Assembly (NCBI GenBank): GCA_030549335.1
Contig: JAUKPH010000028.1
Coordinates: forward strand, 2,046,001-2,110,000
Reading direction: 5' to 3'
From: Pontederia crassipes
Taxonomy: Eukaryota > Streptophyta > Magnoliopsida > Commelinales > Pontederiaceae
DNA: 64,000 nt
Shown here: positions 61,545 through 64,000 of the stretch, piece by piece
How positions within the stretch are numbered: the first letter of the stretch is position 1
Layout: every line of letters starts with the position of its first letter
Notes under the pieces: model-generated
Told to the model about the DNA's origin: nothing
Databases searched by the model: none
What the model saw: only the letters and a program-made list of their open reading frames with translations
Translations under genes and position numbers: made by a program

Positions 61545-63370
61545 TTACGAACAAGCATGCTATACTCATTCTTTCTACCCGTCTAAATTTGTACACAAGT
61601 ATTTTTTTGATATTTATGACCCTTTCAAATATTTAAAATACGTATTATGCTTAAGGGCATCAAATATTGTTTGTTATATCTCATTGATCTCAATCACTGA
61701 AAATGAGTATAAACATAATACAATGGGGATTTAACCATACAATCGTAGTTAATCTCATTCAAATTTATCCCATAAAAAAATATGTCGAAATATCTTTTGA
61801 ATTAATTAATTACGCCGAAGGATAAGTTATGATCGATGCAAGTAAAAATGATCTTTTTTTATAAAACACTTTATAATAAAATTTAATTTTCCAAATGTAA
61901 ATTACATGGAAAATTTGTATACAACTTTGTAATTAAGATAATAAAATATTATTTTTATGCGTATTCCATATATTTGCATTTGTCATTAGTTATTATGAAT
62001 AGACTTTTTGACACCATAGTTCATTAGAATTTTTACTAGGGGATAGTGTTCTGGTCAATTAAAAATTATATTTAATTGCCAGATAACTTTGTATTGCGAG
62101 TAGAGTATATAGATAAAAAAATACAGCTTATAATAGAGTATGTATTCTTTCGTCAATATATTTTTTATTTATTATTTCTCTCTTTCCTTTTTTATTATTT
62201 ACATCTATACTTTATCAAACAAAATGAGACATAATTGTAATATACTTTGATTAATAAAATTTCATTTTCCGAACAAATACATTTTAAAATTAAATAATTT
62301 TACAAGTTATTATGTTAATATAGAAATATCTCTATACATTAAAAAATGTAAATCATGTGAGTAATATTTATTTTTATTAATGTTATTGATATACTTGTCA
62401 AAAAATTATATTAAAAAAATTATCACTTTGTTAAAAAAAATATTACTTGATAATCGAATTGAATATTATTTACGCGTTATCGAACAAAGCTTAATTGATC
62501 GTGACACTTGGCAAAATAAAAATCGTGACACTTAGCATTTTTGTTAATATAAATAAGTACTGGTAAAAGTGGAATGATGAATCACGAGCGTTTAAGTCCA
62601 TAGAATAAATTAAGCACTTTTATTTTTTTAATAAATAATGAAGGAGTTACATTTTTTTTTATTTTGACAAATAAGTTATTGACACTGTGAAAATAATGTT
62701 GACCCAATCCTTTCCCAGTGAAATGATTGTGACGTTACAAATGCTTCGGGATTCGCTCGAAATTACGGTTTTCAGAGAGGCGAGTGGGATGATTGCGATG
62801 TTAGTTCGACAAATACGTGGAATTTGCTTTGAAGGTAGGAAAAATTTTAATACATTTTAATGCTCCACGTTGTAAAGCATCAACATCACACGTAAATTCA
62901 TGTGAAAAATTATGACCATCTTTCTAACAATTTGAGGGTTGGAGAATTATATTTTAATAAATCCATTCTATAATAACCTGGAATTGGATTTTATTTGTTA
63001 GTAAATAATATTGAAAATTATTAGTATCTAATTATTCATGAACCCGGGAATTTTTTTAATGAAATTTATAATTTTGTTAATCAATAATGTCAACGTAAAT
63101 TAGTTGGAACTAAGCTGATTTTTTTTTAATAATTAGTTACCGACTTGTTCCGATTTTATAATAACTTTGGATTTAGATTTTTCCCAAATAAACAAATCTT
63201 TGCGAAAGGACGATTTGGTTTAGTGAATTACAAATTTATTTCGTAAAATGTGGGTCCCCGAGCCCCATTGCGGAGCCAGATTTGGCGCACCCGTTTGGAC
63301 CCGTCCAGATCTGCACAAGTGTTGGTGTCGCGTCGCCCACTCCTCCTAAAATAAACAATAAAATATGACA
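61545..63370. other. AT-rich intergenic DNA upstream of the F-box gene
   Basis: No gene recognised. The last 150 bp become GC-richer and probably hold the F-box promoter. Confidence 0.45.
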
Positions 63371-63374
63371 TACC

Positions 63375-63380
63375 TATAAA
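63375..63380 (+). promoter_or_regulatory. Probable TATA box of the F-box gene
   Basis: TATAAA in the context acctataaatcaatgg, 81-86 bp before the ATG at 63461, a normal plant spacing. Confidence 0.5.
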
Positions 63381-63460
63381 TCAATGGCATTTGCGTAATA
63401 GCTTACAAATCAGCTGCCCCTTGCCCGCTTTTTTTTTTCTATTTTCTCAAGTTCGCCTCG

Positions 63461-64000
63461 ATGACCGCAGTTCCTCTTTTTTCTTCCCCTTCCCCCACCA
63501 CCTCGTCCATTTCCGACCTCCCCAAGATGCCCTCCACCGCCGCCGCTCTTCCTCCTTCCTCGTCTCCGGCGAAGTCAGCGGACGCCGCGGAAGGTCCCTC
63601 CCAGATCGAGTCTTTCGCTCCTCCGGCGACGGCGAGCCCGATCCAGCTGCTGCCTGAGGACGCGCTCCACAACGTCCTGGGGCGCCTTCCTCTGCGCGAG
63701 GTGCTGGCGTGCCGCCCGGCCTGCAGGGCCTTCCGCGAGGCGCTCTCATCGACGCCGTTTCTCGCATCGCTGCCGCCGCTCCGCCTGCTCGCCCTCCGGC
63801 ACCCGCGCGCCGCCCCCTCCCCTCACCCCTCCCTCCACGCCCTCGATCCCTCCAGCCGCCGGTGGCTCCGCATCCCCCTCTCGTTTCTCCCCTTTCCGTC
63901 TTCCTCCCCAATCGCCGCCTCGCCATCCCTCCTCTACCTCTGGGTCGATACATCCGCCGCTGCCAACGCTGTCGCAGACCACGGGGCCGGCGGTAAATTC
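63461..64000 (+). CDS. F-box protein, N-terminal part (runs off the window)
   Basis: An open frame of 180 codons without stop reaches the window end. It begins MTAVPLFSSPSPTTSS, a Ser/Pro/Ala-rich leader, followed by an F-box at about residues 63-102 (LLPEDALHNVLGRLPLREVL, then CRAFREALSSTPFL). F-box proteins bind SKP1 in SCF ubiquitin ligases and choose the substrate through the C-terminal domain, which is mostly missing here. The part after the F-box (LHALDPSSRRWLRIPLSFLP) resembles the first blade region of plant F-box/kelch proteins, a tentative subfamily call. A second ATG 22 codons in (MPSTAAALPP) is an alternative start. The coding sequence is very GC-rich, so long shadow frames occur in the other frames. 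Confidence 0.85.
   Translation, partial: MTAVPLFSSPSPTTSSISDLPKMPSTAAALPPSSSPAKSADAAEGPSQIESFAPPATASPIQLLPEDALHNVLGRLPLREVLACRPACRAFREALSSTPFLASLPPLRLLALRHPRAAPSPHPSLHALDPSSRRWLRIPLSFLPFPSSSPIAASPSLLYLWVDTSAAANAVADHGAGGKF

Overview
The window is nuclear DNA from a flowering plant. Its genes have many short GT-AG introns, the gene set is typical of plants, and AT-rich DNA full of retrotransposons and microsatellites lies between them. The very GC-rich 5' coding ends of the trihelix, S-adenosylmethionine synthetase, histone H3 and F-box genes suggest a monocot; that is an inference and the species was not identified.

Layout. (1) 269-10782, minus: a complete ten-exon gene for bifunctional 3-dehydroquinate dehydratase/shikimate dehydrogenase; its introns hold a zinc-knuckle retroelement, a foldback and a direct repeat. 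(2) 10836-16240: immediately upstream, exon 1 and its 5' leader have been copied twice more as a head-to-head palindrome (arms 11326-12733 and 12814-13747, 80-bp loop), flanked by CACTA-like ends and invaded by RTE LINEs. (3) 16250-30900: gene-poor repeats, including low-complexity islands, a minus-strand copia 5' LTR with decayed gag, and a MITE at 28090-28660. (4) 30991-43584: a compact gene block with a trihelix transcription factor (minus), S-adenosylmethionine synthetase (minus), soluble inorganic pyrophosphatase (plus, 8 exons) and cytosolic fructose-1,6-bisphosphatase (minus, 12 exons). (5) 45187-51630, minus: a YKT6-type SNARE locus that looks broken (frameshift, stops) and has a partial internal tandem duplication, one copy of which carries a solo LTR. 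(6) 52342-52752, minus: an intronless histone H3.1 gene with an E2F-like site. (7) 53100-63370: intergenic, including a three-level nest of LTR elements at 56270-61540. (8) 63461-64000, plus: the 5' end of an F-box gene that runs off the window.

The genes are ordinary housekeeping functions: aromatic amino acid synthesis, methyl-donor supply, pyrophosphate removal, sucrose synthesis, chromatin and vesicle fusion. They do not form one pathway, and plants do not organise such genes as operons. Pyrophosphatase and cytosolic fructose-1,6-bisphosphatase are convergent neighbours and both bear on cytosolic carbohydrate metabolism, but I see no evidence of shared control.

The most unusual structure is the palindromic duplication of exon 1 just upstream of the intact shikimate-pathway gene. 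If transcribed it would form a long hairpin homologous to the gene's own 5' coding end, which is the arrangement proposed as the origin of new plant small-RNA loci. No transcription evidence is available here.
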